64,000 bases of DNA, from contig CM037849.1 in the NCBI GenBank assembly GCA_021234535.1, positions 14,666,571 through 14,730,570 on the forward strand, given 5' to 3'. Below the pieces are notes generated by a model, which did not search any database, was not told where the DNA came from, and saw only the letters and a list, made by a program, of their open reading frames with translations. Numbering within the stretch: the stretch's first letter is position 1; each line of letters starts with the position of its first letter. Source of the DNA: Stichopus chloronotus (Eukaryota; Echinodermata; Holothuroidea; Aspidochirotida; Stichopodidae). The position numbers and the translations under genes are program-made. Shown here piece after piece: positions 1 through 12,189 of this stretch.

Positions 1-1450
1 AATGTTATATCTGATTATTAGGTATACATATTACAAGTTCGAATACGTTTAAAAGATAGACGATTTTAACATACATTAGATATTTTGATAAAGCTACAAC
101 CTTGTGCATTAATAAAGATACAGACAGGTCCGGAATTGTTAGATTATAAAAAAGGATCGTCCATATTCATTAGCTCGAAACCCTTATTTGATATCAGATG
201 ATATTCAGCTCGAACCTGTCTCTAATAATACAAGAAAACATTAAATGGGACATATTTTGACATCTGAGCAAAGACAGCAGCTAATGTATGGATGATATCT
301 GCATCCTTATTCAGTAAGACACCACACTCACGGACACTTTTGATTTTATTTGGTATACTTATTTTCAGTTCTAACACATTCGAATATAGAAGATTTTGGC
401 ACAAATTAGACATTTTGGTCCATGTTCCTTACCAACTCACCCTTGTTGGATGTAAAAAAAAATGCAGCTCGCAATTGTCTCCAAAATATAGAAAACATTT
501 AAAAAGGACATATTTTGATTTTCTGAACAAATACAACGGCAAACGTATGGAAGATATCGGCACTCTTATTCAATAGAAAAGACATACTCTAGAGACTCGT
601 TGATTTCATTTGAAAGTAATTATTTTTCATGTATTCTGGAAGGTAGAGATGTATTCAAAAGTCTCTGCTCACGTCAAGGAGATTGTTACTTGACAGCAGT
701 ACTGTTAAAGCTTTGTGAAAGATGTAACACTTTGTTTTCAATCTATATAAACCGTTTTAGAGTTATCTGAATATTTTAACACTTTCAATGATGTCATCAA
801 ATACGCTTTATGATTTTTGTGGTTTATTCATACCAACGAAGAAACGGTTATATCGTAACGTTCGATATTGATATTTATATTCAAACATGAAACACATTAC
901 TAAAGAAAGACGATTTTGGCATAAATTAGACATTTTTTAAGGCTATAGGTTTATGGATTAATAAACACACATGGATTCAGGATTTTTTCGATCATTACAA
1001 AAGTCGTCCATATTCCTTACAACGGGATCCTTGATCGATATAAATGATATCCACCTCGAAACTGTCTTTACTCAAACAAGAAAACATGAAAAAGGGACAT
1101 ATTTGACATTCTGAGCAAAAGACAACTGCTACCGAAACGGTTATACAAAACGTTCGGTATACATATTTTTTGGTTAGAACACATTCAAAAATAAATATTT
1201 CGGCCATAAATTAGACATTTTTGATAGAAAAAATAACGATCATTACAAAATTCGTTTATATTCCTTACCTCGAGACCTTTATTCGATGTCAAATGATATA
1301 CAGCTCGAAATTGTCCCTAATAAAACAAGATAACATTAAATTGGACATTTTTCAACATTCTAAGCAAAGTCAATGGCTAACGTAGAGACGGTGTCAACAT
1401 TCTTATTCAATGGAAGATCATACTTTATGGAATGTTTTAATTTTATTTAA
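1..1450. repeat. degenerate tandem repeat, roughly 250-300 bp unit
   Basis: No gene is seen. A core reading approximately GGACATATTTTGACATTCTG followed by AGCAAAGACA recurs near 248, 509, 1,095 and 1,340. It is accompanied each time by a downstream block resembling CATTCTTATTCAATGG and an upstream block resembling CAGCTCGAAATTGTC. A second recurrent block, GGCATAAATTAGACATTTT, occurs near 395, 915 and 1,205. The spacing and shared order indicate an old tandem array with several decayed units that probably extends left of the window. Short open frames here are not conserved between units and are treated as chance. Confidence 0.6.
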
Positions 1451-1482
1451 AAATAATTCCTTTCTATGCTTTTTTTGTTGAA

Positions 1483-1483
<1 letters not shown>

Positions 1484-1525
<42 letters not shown>

Positions 1526-1545
1526 CACACACACACGCACACACA
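1484..1545. repeat. (CA)n microsatellite
   Basis: About 60 bp of nearly pure CA dinucleotide with a few interruptions (CCTAC, CGC). A second CA-rich stretch lies at about 1,905-1,993 and includes CACG and CACCAG variants. Confidence 0.95.
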
Positions 1546-1546
1546 T

Positions 1547-1905
1547 ACCCGTTAAGGGCGCTTATTGGGGACATGGACCTTTCCTCACGTAAACTGTGAT
1601 ATCCCCATTTTGCACATGATGTCCCCACTTTACTGATATAAGACTTGTCTGTATCTCTGATTCACGTCCAAAACGGAATTGTGTGTATAATGTTTTACAC
1701 ACATACACCCCTATACACAGGAATAAATCCATATAACAGGTAGTTGGGGAAAACGTCAGATTGAGCTATAATTTTGGGGGCGCATATCTGAAACCCCAAT
1801 TTGCACTATGTAAAAATATCCAGAAACGGGGATATCCCAGTTTTTTAGCATATCACCGGTTGCAAGCTTAATTTCTCGTGTCCCCAATCGGCTCCCATTA
1901 CAAAC
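1547..1905. mobile_element. possible short inverted-repeat element between two CA-rich tracts
   Basis: The left end contains TTAAGGGCGCTTATTGGGGA. The right end near 1,875-1,905, read on the minus strand, contains GTAATGGGAGCCGATTGGGG. These give an imperfect inverted repeat of about 25 bp enclosing about 350 bp, and both ends abut CA-rich DNA. The interior has further internal similarity around CCCCATTTTGCAC and CCCCAATTTGCAC. No target duplication is evident. It could equally be an old palindromic repeat. Confidence 0.3.
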
Positions 1906-1993
1906 CCACACACACGCGCACACACGCACGCACGCACACACACACCCACCCACATACACACCAGCATCCGCACCAGCACCCGCACCAGCACAC
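1905..1993. repeat. CA-rich imperfect repeat (CACG / CACCAG variants)
   Basis: A low-complexity stretch. Open frames on both strands here translate to His/Thr- or Cys/Val/Gly-rich repeats. They are products of the composition, not genes. Confidence 0.85.
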
Positions 1994-2569
1994 ATATTGG
2001 CACGGACACGTTTTCATTTATACCACCCAACAGGACCCTGCTGTACCCATGGTCACTCTACCATGGGGTGTCGCTACTCATCCACCCCAAGCGTTTCCAT
2101 GGTAATCATTCTCCCATGGGTGCACAGTACAATATATAGCTTCACTAGCCAAGTGACTACAATATCTCATCTAGCCCCTATAGGGCGATGAGATAATAAT
2201 GTTAGTCTTATATCAACTTTCCACAAAAGTTTAAATATTGCTTAAAAACGTTCCATTTTGATTGTTTTTCTTATGTTATATAACCAACCACTGAAAAATC
2301 ATACATTGCAGGGGAAATATATATTAGTAAATATGTTTAGGACGTTTACATGGATCTTTACACCTGTAGTAGAACAAAATCTACGAATATCCATATTTTC
2401 TTTTCAACTTACCATAAAGTACCCACAGAATTTACCAAATTACTGTAGTTCAGAGTTAATTTTCATAGAAGAAACCTTAATAGAAATGATTAATTTGAGT
2501 TTCTTCCTATGAAACTAGGGCTGTTTTACTTCTGCTTGTTTAAAATAGAACGTTCGCAACTTTTCATTT
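1994..2569. other. intergenic stretch with no recognised feature
   Basis: I see no coding region, RNA gene or clear repeat. CCATGG occurs several times between 2,040 and 2,125 within short imperfect palindromes. The remainder is AT-rich. Confidence 0.5.
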
Positions 2570-3560
2570 TTTGCCTCAAAATTTGGATTTCCACCATATC
2601 TTGAGAGCTAAATGAAAACTATACGTCAAATTTTGAAAGGCCTTTCCTATGAACACATTAATGGAGATACAGTATATCACTCTTATAGTAAACTGGTGAA
2701 ATTGTATGATTGTTGGTAAAAAATAAATAGAGCCGACATCCGTGGCAATAGAAACCACCTTTTAACTTTAGCCGAAACAACTTAAGCAGAACTGACCCCT
2801 CTGGAGGCTGTGGGTAATGTCTTTGAACATTCGTGCCAACTATACTAACGTTATGTTTCAGCCAAACGATAATTTTAGCAGACGCAGGTCCTGCACAGGT
2901 AAATAGAAGTCTAATGTGCAAATAATCAATAGAGGGATGCTCTCATATCCTGCCCCAAACTGTAACTACTAAGTCTAACCTATATGGAATAACGCAGTGT
3001 TATAATTGTGTTATGTAGTGTAATATGCACAAATACTTTTGTGCCGTTATTGCTATCATTACTTGAGCCTAAGTAGTTGCACCAGGCTCTAGGCTTAACC
3101 TTGACAGCTGACAGTAGATATGAATATTGCTATATTCTTCTTCATTTTCTGCTTCTGCTTGCCACCATTTTATGTTTGAAGAGTAATTGGCTCTGAAATG
3201 TTTTCCCATCAGTACCCGGAACTTGGTCTCCGTTACATGTGGTTGCGGTAAAATATTACAACTCCCAAATTCCCCATGTGTAGACCCTCTGTTGAAATCA
3301 ATTCATGTTGGCGATGAGAAACGCAACTTCGTGGATTGCCCTCTAGTTATCATATTATGATGATAAGGAACGAACGACAAAACAAGAGGGCCATCCACGG
3401 AGTTGCGTCTCATCAATATCGTTGACACATAATAATTCGCTCTTTTACATGTGTGTATTATAGTGGACCATAACAGCACACTCGGCCATTTATGTGTAAA
3501 TGTAGCAGTCACACGTGTACGTCAAAGTAATATTTTGATTTCCTTTATTTATCAAATCAG
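2570..3560. repeat. duplicated intergenic block R1, copy a
   Basis: This stretch is collinear with 29,107-30,063. Shared landmarks are TTTGGATTT followed by ATCTTGAGAG, the stretch around GCAGGTCCTGCACA, the stretch around CCTCATATCCTGCCC, and the palindrome described separately. No long open frame is shared in register by the two copies, so I read it as duplicated non-coding DNA or an unclassified dispersed repeat. Confidence 0.7.
3313..3414. mobile_element. short hairpin element (MITE-like), copy a
   Basis: The arms match as inverted repeats for about 30 bp. The left arm runs from GATGAGAAACGCAACTTCGT into GGATTGCCCTCT. The right arm read on the minus strand runs from GATGAGACGCAACTCCGT into GGATGGCCCTCT. 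A short loop with TCATATTATGATGATAA separates them. The same hairpin occurs at 29,855-29,946, so it was either duplicated with block R1 or marks a small dispersed element. No clear target-site duplication. Confidence 0.6.
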
Positions 3561-3649
3561 CCAGTCACAACTCCGGGCTTTTTGTGATAGTTCTAAGGTT
3601 TGCAATCATTTGCATAGCTCGATTTTTGTTTCTCTCACAAGCGTACTGT

Positions 3650-3860
3650 ATCAATCTTTTTTCTATCTTTTTGTTTATTTTTTTCTTTTTCATGAAAAGC
3701 TGAAAAGGGCGCCGGTAATCCATTTGAGTTGGTGGAGGGGGGGGGGGATGCCGCCACTCTGACCATATGGTAGCTCCGTCACTTCATATTTACCATTACA
3801 ATACATTTAATAGAAGCGTAGTCATTAAGGCTGATGCCTCCTTTAAAAACTACATGCTTG
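3650..3860. repeat. duplicated block R2, copy a
   Basis: Collinear with 55,010-55,225. Shared landmarks are GAAAAGCTGAAAA, GTAATCCATTT, a G-run, GCCGCCAC, CCATATG, TAGCTCCGTCACT and AAAACTACATG. No coding potential was recognised. The copies sit upstream of FREP1 and FREP4 respectively, so R2 belongs to the duplicated FREP 5' flank. Confidence 0.6.
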
Positions 3861-3899
3861 TTTGTTTTGCAGGGTAACCAGGATAACCAGGGTTAGTTG

Positions 3900-5996
3900 A
3901 GCGATGAAACATACCTGGGTAGACAGCAATCTATATTAGCTCCCAGTCTACTAAGAGAGATAATTATTTAAACCTAACGACAAAATACTTTTTAATTACT
4001 TTGTACACGCATATAACCTCGTGCAGCAAGTGAAACCTATCAGTAACTTTTATTTGATTAACATTTGAAATTAAAATATGTATAACTCAACATAATATGT
4101 AAATGTAATATAATTGATTAATACGACCAACAAAAGATAATATTGTTTAACTATCTTGAATAAATTTTGGATTAGCGCATATCACATATTAAACCATTAT
4201 CAATTTACTTTCCAATAACCAGTGTTGTTAGTACAACGCATTTGCTGACATTAACTAAATTGACAGAACACATCCATCTTTGCACATTTGTCCCATTTTG
4301 ATATGCTTGATAATTGAAATATATTCCTTTTCTGTCACCACCCTTAACCTGGTTTCCGTTCCAGGAATAATAAATATTTGCTGTAGAATAAGAATTTCGT
4401 ACTAAGAACATGTGCTAATGTAGGCGCTGTATACTAATTTTAGATTGCACGTTAGCTGAGGATTTAAACTAATAAATATATGAATTCAATTAAAATTATT
4501 CACTTTGCCTAATGCTAAGTGTAACGGTACCGTTCTACATCTCTTGCCTTGTAGTAGCGTTCTACGTTACCTTAATTTGTACCCTACACTCAGTTCACTC
4601 TCTCCGACTTTTGGAACTCTTCTTTATCTACAAGAACACTTAGGGACCCTTTTCCACAAACATGACTGAAAGAGAATAAACTTATGGCGCATTGCAAGAA
4701 AAAAATGTGTGCAGTTGCGCCCACTCATCTGCCGGGAGAACGGATAAATATCTGTAAAATTTTGGTGTTGTCATGCTAACTACAAGTACCAATATTACAA
4801 GATACACAATATTCAGCTAAAGGCCTTACCCTTCGTCTTTCTCGAGGACTGTTTTTAATTGCTCCCCCCCCCCAAAAAAAAGGAAAAAAAAAAGATTAAT
4901 CTTTGTGTTTAATTTATACTAGGCAACGTCATACACCAAAAACAGTCTGTCTTGCTCAATGAATGAAAGTATGAAAAGGTGACTGACAAAATTTAAATTA
5001 ATCGTACTGGATTCATCTTTGTTCACACAGACACCAAATGATGTATGTGATTTCTTAATCCAAATTGATGAAAATGAAATCAATAAATGAAAGAAAAAAC
5101 ACGCGAATAGTAACTGAATAATACTGAAAACGTGTCAAAATTGTAGTTCAATGAATACGACTGGTTACATTCATGTGATATGACATGTAATCTAAGAGAA
5201 GTATTATCTCAAAGGAAATATTTAAGAGCAATTACAAAACCAACTAGTCACAGGACTGTGCAAATACTCCAAAATTAAATAATGATCATGTGTATTCGCA
5301 TTTTCATTCAATTCAAAGCTGCCTATTCAAGTAAAGTAAACTGACTAATTGTGTATCGTGCTTGTTTTGTAAACAACAATACACACGACGTTCAAGTGTA
5401 TGTTGACAAAAGTAAAATAACAAGACATTGTATTGTTGAACAAAGCAATATTTAAATGGCATTATATTATTTAAAATTTTACAGAAGTGGATATTACTCC
5501 ACTTTAGAATCTCTTAGTTTGAACATTTACCATCAAGATATGAGTTCAGTAATACTTAAAAGGTGTCACAGAATATCATGAATTAAGATAGCAAATAAGT
5601 AAGTCATTATTTTTAGTTAATTCTAAGCCATCATAGTTTAAAGGATTGAAGATTGGTCATTACAATATTAGCGTTAGGGGATTTTTACTAGGGGAGAGAA
5701 TTCTGTATAGAACAAAAGACGCATTAAAATGTCCATGTCGAGGAAACTGAGACGCGCAATACTTACGGAATATTAGAGGACACATATTACTTAATATCTA
5801 GCTAGACTGAGGAACTCTTCAAGAGTATTTCATAACCACTGTCACTTCCTTAGCAGTTCAAGGTTTCCGTAGAATACAAGTCGTCTCTCCTTTCATTATC
5901 ACTTGATCACTGGATATTTGGAGACCATCTCTTCATTCTGATTCAAGACTCTCTTGTTCTCATATCATCTTGAAGGTGCTGTCAATTTATACTACC
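3900..5996 (+). promoter_or_regulatory. FREP1 upstream region, conserved with the other FREP copies
   Basis: Non-coding DNA that aligns with the 5' flanks of FREP2 (17,500-19,561) and FREP4 (56,350-58,533). Its last roughly 900 bp also align with the flank of FREP3 (32,010-32,827). Conserved marks include CTGACTAATTGTGTATCGTG (near 5,341), GACATTGTATTGTTGAACA, and the last 240 bp with CAGTTCAAGGTTTCC, CTTTCATTATCACTTGATCA and GTGCTGTCAATTTATA just before the start codon. I see no convincing TATA box. The conserved proximal 240 bp is the best promoter/5'UTR candidate, by inference only. A C-run then A-run near 4,862 is shared with FREP4. Confidence 0.4.
4205..4411 (-). pseudogene. possible coding relic upstream of FREP genes
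   Basis: A minus-strand open stretch contains NQVKGGDRKGIYFNYQAYQN. The matching stretch upstream of FREP2 (17,731-17,940, minus) contains NQVKDGNKEGYFNYQACQN, followed in another register by CQFSYRGQQMHFTNNSDG. A third degraded copy is near 56,690-56,870. The similarity at protein level could simply reflect duplicated DNA. The frames shift relative to each other, so none is likely functional. Family not recognised. Confidence 0.25.
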
Positions 5997-8900
5997 ATGA
6001 AGTGTAGTTTGCTGTTCTTGTATATCTTTGCAGTTTTCTGTCAAGAGTTCTATTCAACTGAATCATCAGCACAAACAGTAAGTGTCCGATATGTTTCATC
6101 CATTCCATAACTAATCATAAATAACTTGTCTTTTTGTTTGAAAATTGGTAATGCTGTAATATCACAGTAATAAGTCTGGCTTATACTTTTAGGTTTGATT
6201 CTTCAATGATTCTCTAAATTCTAGAATAGTTTGTTCCGGTGCATATCAATATAAATAATGCCTAGAACTTTATAGTAAGAAAATTCACAGTTTTTGACAA
6301 AGATCTCGATAGTAGCCTTTCAAAAAATTAGAAATTGGTATTGCAAAATAAGTAAGAGTTCTTTACTTATGCACCACTCATTGGAGTCTAAACTTAACTT
6401 TGACATTTTTTTTCTGTAGGACATGTCGTTTGCTTAACAACACGTTTTTGTTGTAGTATGAAATTCTGTGAAAAATTTCACATATTAAACAAAGAGTTAA
6501 AAGTTGCAAAGTGAAAGCATGTTTCGTACATCTTGTGAACTTTTATAAACATAACAAATTTAAATGAACTTATATGATGATTTTTATTTTTATGATAAAT
6601 CAACCCTTACATTTATGTACTTACATAAGGCAAGCTATATTTCTATCCACCTGGTCTAATGCATCATTTTTTTTCTTACAACAAAAATAGTAATCTGTTA
6701 TTGCTTTGGTATTCTATCATATATAAACTATAATCAGTGAGTTAAAGCGTTTATAGCAACAAGTCCCTCTGTGTAAGTTCCAAGTATTTTTCCCTGAATT
6801 TTATTACTGAGCTATATGTAAAGTATCCTACATAATTTCATCTCAGCATAAAGACGACATAAAGATTCTTGCAGCAAAAGAATAATTAAATACACGAAAA
6901 AAGGAGTATGTTAAGTGTTCCTTTACAAGTGTATATCCGACATACCATTCTACGATGTATCCTTAAAAGTATTCTTAAACTTTGAAAAGTTCAAAAGAGT
7001 GTTATTTTATTATTTTCACCCATTACTCATTTTTAATCATTAAGAAGGAAAACGTTTTAATATTCTAAATGTAATTAGCTTGCGTTCTAAACACTTTATT
7101 TTCAACGCATGAATCTTAGTAACCTTGTGTTCCGAATATTTATCGATTTGAAACAAAACGGTCTTGTGGTTTACAAAATCGTACTGTATACCGTCATTAA
7201 AAACATAATTAGAATTGAAACAGATACGCTTTTCCAGTTTCCTACCACTACACTGCAAGTAAAACCGATGTATTTTCTTTGCATCTTTCACCTTCAGATT
7301 TATTAATTATAAAGCATTTTAATTTAAAATTAGACAGGTGAACAACTTCTAAACAGGTACATTTTATATTTCTATCTAGAAAAGCGTTATCGTTATTTTT
7401 CTCTCCTATTGCGGTCAATTACAAATTTATTTCCTGTTGAAAGTATAAATCATAAATTAGGTTCTGATGAAATCATGTTTTATTATGTTTAATTATTTGT
7501 TGAAATTGGAGCTTTGATATGTTGAATCAATATTAATAACATTCTATGGGTTTGGTCTCAGTACTATGGTGAATATGGAAACCTTTGTGCTCATCGGGAT
7601 AATTTCATTTCTTAATTACTCGACATTGATACTAACATCGATCAGTTTAGATTATAAAATGTTAAAATTTGTACTGTATAAAAAAAATAATCCCAATAGT
7701 CCCGCCGGTGAATGTGTTCCCAATTTAGGTTTACTGTATTCAGTGCTTAATGTGAAAGGAAATGCTAAGTTCTCCATAATTAAAATATGGACGAAAATGT
7801 ATGTATGCAGCTAAACGTTACACACTTTACGTGAGCATGTTTATTTTTTAAGAATGCAACGAAATTATGCTGTGAGCAAGGAGTTAATCCAAACAAGTTT
7901 ACTCGTCTGCCGTACATGTAATCTAACATGGCCTGTCAGTCACTTTGTGTTTTTTTTTTTTTTTCTGTGCTGCTAATTTAAAAAAAGGTAGTGATTTCAA
8001 ATTACTTGGTTAATTTTCAGTTTCCTTTTTTAATAGCATTAACAATTGGTTACTAAATAGTACTCAAAATACATAAAATAAAATATGTCCAAATATTCTC
8101 CATTATTACTAAGACTTAAAAACTGATAATATCAATTTGTTTCATGTTTCTCCTGTCAACAGGATAACGGCAGGCTTGACGAAGATAGCATTCATTCCAG
8201 AAAACGAAGGGAAATCTCAGGTAGGTTGTCAGGTTATCTATCAGTGCATTTTGATTATGATACATCAACAAATTTAGAGATGCAAACTCTTAAACCCACA
8301 GTTTGAGATACTGTGTAAATCTTGATGAATTGAGGCATGTATATATGGAATTATATTGTACTGCATATGTTAAGACTGTCAATACTGACTGGTGGTAAAA
8401 AAAGGGGCTCTTCTAAGCTCATACCTAGAGAAAGGTGTTAAAAAACAACCAAGAAAACCGTAAAGAATGAATGTTTACTTTTGAAACTTTGAATATATGG
8501 TAGAACAGATTTCGACGGTTATATAAAAATAAGTGTTTACACCTTCATTGGTTTGTTAAAGTAATACTTAAACTATTTTTTGTCCACACTTGAGGTAGGT
8601 AAATGAAGTATCGCAATAATTGTACATTCGTCTGAGTCACATAATTTCCATAATTTCCCCAGGTTCCTCTTACTTCTACTACCAAGAGCCTCAATACCCG
8701 AGAGATTGTAAAGAGGTCTATGAACGATGTGATGATCAAACTGAATCCGGTATTTTCATGATTCAGCCAGACGGTGCTCCGGAACCATTCAACGTCCATT
8801 GTAATAATTCAATAGATGGAGGAGGTTGGACGGTGAGCACTTATGTTAAATATTAACCAATTCCCCTCGATTAAACAAGGAGCGACAAACATGTGAGATA

Positions 8901-11159
8901 ACTTTCCATTCAGTTCATTGACGTTACAAAAAGTCAACGTTAAGATGATGATTTACCTTCCTTAATATTTAAAATGCTTTTGATAACTTCCTTCTTAAAA
9001 AAAGAAGTGATTTTTAACTTTAATTGATGTTCCATTCTATTTTCTTGTTTCCTAAAATAGAAATTGTATCACAGGTAGTGAACATGTTGATGATGCAGTT
9101 GATAAACGTTACTTGTTGTCTATATAGACGACTTAGGCCTATGTGCCGTATTGACTTTCAAAAACTTACTTTGAAGGTCTATGTTTTTAATTTTTAAGAG
9201 TATACATATGACATTCAATGGCAGAGTGACCCCTATTCTCCAGCACGTGATGTGTAAACATTTTTTTTCTTTATTAAATTAATTTGATCATGAAAAGAAA
9301 AACGGTGTCCTTTATACTTGTTCCATTGAACTAAGGTTTTCCAACGTCGAATTGATGGCGCTGTTGATTTCTACCGTCGTTGGGATGATTACAAAGAAGG
9401 TTTCGGATTTTTACAGCGTGAGTTCTGGCTCGGCAACGACAAAATATCCTACATAACAAACCAGGGTGACTACGAACTACGTATCGACCTGGTCAGCAGG
9501 AATGGCAATTCTTACTTTGTCAAGTATGACCTCTTCAGGATCAGCGACGAAATCAGTAAATACAGATTGACAGATCTTGGATCACATCTGCCTGAAAGTA
9601 CAGCAGGTCAGTATAGTTCCTGATACATAGTTCTCGTCACTTAGCTGCCACCATAACGTAATTCAGAAAACATGCCAAGATACATTAGTATGAATGCTAC
9701 CGTATAAAGTATGTTGCTGTCGTAATACTATTGAAGACCCTAATGACCTTCTCAATAACCGGCAAGCAAAAAGTAAAAAAGAAAAAAAAATATTCAATCA
9801 GTTATAGAGAAAAATTCCATTACGTGTTAACCACATGCCATGTAGAGGAAAAGAAGGAAACGTTTCAATAGGTAGTTGGTACAGTAATATATTATCCATA
9901 AAATTAAAGTAAACTCAATTGAATCGACTTGAAAGAATTCAATTGTTTTTCTTGATATTAACTGTAGCAGAACTTTAGGTTAGCATTACTTTTAGTTTTG
10001 AAATGTATCATATCTCCATCCTTTTGGTATATCTTTGGTGTATCTTAATTTTATAACACTACAAGGTCAATATGATTTTAAAGTTAAGCTTCATTTTTAT
10101 GAAAGACAAATTTTGTCTTAATAATTATCATTTTTTTGGCGTTGGAATTGCTTTGTTTTTTCTTAGGATATACCTACTGCAACTAATTTAAGGATGTTTA
10201 ATGTCCGTACGTGGTATTCCGTGATAAACAAATCTTAATGTGAATTTTTTTTTGTCGTGAGGAGCTTCTCAGCCAGACCGCCGGGCTTTGAAATGCGTAA
10301 TGTACATGAAAATATATATATCTAAAATAGTTGAATAACATATTACAAATACAAGCAATAAAGAGTGATGAAAACAAGAGCCAGGACAACACAAGAAATT
10401 ATTTTGAGGTATATATTCGGTCTGTGTTTGCAGAACCCCATAAAACATTGAAATTGACAAGCTCGAAAGAATATTTTCCTCAGAGAATCGAAAAGGACCG
10501 TCAAAAAAAAAAAAAAAAAACCTAATCACGAATATCATTTCTACCCTTCCAATTCTATGAAAAAGAAAAAAAAAGATTTCAACCTGTAATACATCTACTT
10601 CAGCAACTTCACAAAAATGAAAGTCATATGATCCTTTTAATAGTCTAAAATGGAGAACACCGTAGTTATAATAATATGTGAAATGTTATATGTTATATGT
10701 TAAGTTTGATTTTGTTTTCTATTTCATAATGTATAGATATTTCGCAAGGAAACAAGAGCTACAATCTTTCACAAATCAATGTTTTACTGCTGTAAGTTTA
10801 AAAAAAAAACAATTTTAATGGCGATATAATGTGTATTTAGTTGTTTTGCATTGAATGATTCTTACTTATTTGTATCTGTACTCTTCTCTCTTTCCGTAGA
10901 TCACAGCTACTTCTCGAGTTATAACAAGAACATGTCCTTCTCTACATGGGATGACGACAACGACAGATGGAGTAATAACTGCGCATCTTATTATCATGGA
11001 GCCTGGTGGTTCAATAATTGTTATTATTACTCTCACTTAAATGGTCTCTACTTCGACGTCCAAGACTCTTTTAAATCCATTAGGTGGAATAACCTACCTG
11101 GTGGTTCTTATAACGTAAAATATGTAGAGATGAAACTGCGACCTAATTCGTCCACTTGA
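5997..11159 (+). CDS. FREP1: secreted fibrinogen-related protein, five exons, 279 aa
   Basis: Exons are 5,997-6,077, 8,163-8,220, 8,663-8,832, 9,336-9,606 and 10,900-11,159 (TGA). All introns are GT-AG, in phases 0, 1, 0, 1. Residues 1-27 are a signal peptide beginning MKCSLLFLYIFAVFCQEF. Exon 2 (28-46) carries SRKRR, a furin-type cleavage motif ending at residue 43. The remainder is one fibrinogen C-terminal domain: DC near the start, SGIFMIQPDG, GGGWT/VFQRRIDG across the exon 3/4 border, FWLGNDKI, the DDDND calcium-site motif (211-215), NNCASYYHGAWWFNNC and a YVEMKLRP end. Sequons lie at NNS (exon 3), NMS and NSS (exon 5). Family knowledge says such domains bind acetylated or other surface glycans in innate recognition; the ligand here is unknown. 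It is a single-domain form, lacking the collagen of ficolins and the Ig domains of snail FREPs. The start is supported by the same ATG context in all four copies. Confidence 0.94.
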
Positions 11160-11983
11160 AGATAAATTCGACCTATAACAGCAAATTAAAAGATATAAAC
11201 AGTTTCAGACATTCGTGTACCTTACAGGTCCTTGTTCGTGTAGCAGGGTAATGTTCAACTTTGAATAAAGATGTGCTTGATCAATAAAGAAAACAAGTGG
11301 ACCAACTTCTATACCATTTTCTACTTATTTTGGGAACTGTGTACTCAGTGCTTAGTTAAAATTAAAATAATGATACTCTATAATCAAGTTGAGCTTAAAT
11401 GTTTAATTACTGACTTGGAACTTTTTGTTAGGCTGTTTTTTTTTTTCTTCTTTTGTTGTACAATAAACCGCTGGAGCATTCTCAACAGAACAGTATACTT
11501 AAAAAATGTTCATGAATCTGTACACCTGTCGTAGCACGGAATCTACCGATCGTTATCGTAAATACACCAACCATTAGCCACATTAAAGATGCCCTAATAG
11601 TTTCTAGATCTTAGTGTAGTTAAGACAATGATCAATGAAAGAAATAGTAATGGATCGTAAAAGTTTCTATGAAGTCACGGATAAGTGTCTTACATCTGAA
11701 AATTAATAATTTGTGGAATGACGCCTTTATGCAGTCTATGTTTGGATGTAAAAAGCTAGAACAGTATGAAATTTGTTTTCTCTTACCAAATAATATGCAA
11801 ATTAGTATCCGATTTATAGTGACCATTAGACTGCATTTACTCCAAACAAATAAGTTATAGGTATATTATGCGTAACGTTAGCGTTAGCGTCTCTGAGAAA
11901 AGCGAATATATCATGCACATTTTTTCTGTCCCTGGACTTTCCACTAGTACAGTGATAAAATGACCATCACATATGTAGACTCT
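11160..11983 (+). other. FREP1 3' flank with poly(A) signals
   Basis: The 3'UTR is shared with the other copies (GATAAATTCGACCTATA just after the stop). Two AATAAA signals are at 11,264-11,269 and 11,283-11,288. The flank is collinear with 38,045-38,870 behind FREP3. No further gene is seen. Confidence 0.7.
11264..11288 (+). promoter_or_regulatory. FREP1 poly(A) signals (two AATAAA)
   Basis: AATAAA occurs at 11,264-11,269 and again at 11,283-11,288, about 105-130 bp after the stop. The second is the position kept in FREP3 and FREP4. Confidence 0.75.
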
Positions 11984-12061
11984 AGAGATATAGATAGAGA
12001 GATATATAGAGATAGATAGAGAGAGAGAGAGAGATAGAGATAGAGAGATAGAGGAGAGAGA

Positions 12062-12095
<34 letters not shown>

Positions 12096-12156
12096 TAGAG
12101 ATAGAGGATAGAGATAGAGAGAGAGAGAGAGAGAGATAGAGAGATAGAGATATATA

Positions 12157-12189
<33 letters not shown>

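Noticed and set aside
1756..2191. Open frames over the CA-rich tracts on both strands
   Set aside because: They translate to repetitive His/Thr/Pro or Cys/Val/Gly strings dictated by the microsatellite. Neither strand shows splice or start context.
5760..5996. A definite TATA-box promoter for FREP1
   Set aside because: AT-rich words exist, but none is positioned and conserved convincingly. Only a conserved proximal block can be claimed.
6078..8162. Open frames inside FREP intron 1 (7,040-7,306, 7,566-7,814 and equivalents at 33,361-34,904)
   Set aside because: The paralogous introns carry them only in part and with frameshifts. They lie within a well-supported intron.
8620..8856. Reading through FREP exon 3 as one continuous short gene
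   Set aside because: The open stretch extends into both introns, but AG and GT borders and the same exon limits in four copies show that it is an exon.
10198..10538. Overlapping open frames on both strands of FREP intron 4, repeated at 37,008-37,372 and 62,853-63,068
   Set aside because: The frames drift between copies and the T/A-runs create much of the peptide. They are by-products of duplicated intron DNA.
5997..11159. FREP1 as a ficolin or snail-type FREP
   Set aside because: There is no collagen Gly-X-Y stretch and no Ig domain. The protein goes from propeptide directly into the fibrinogen domain.
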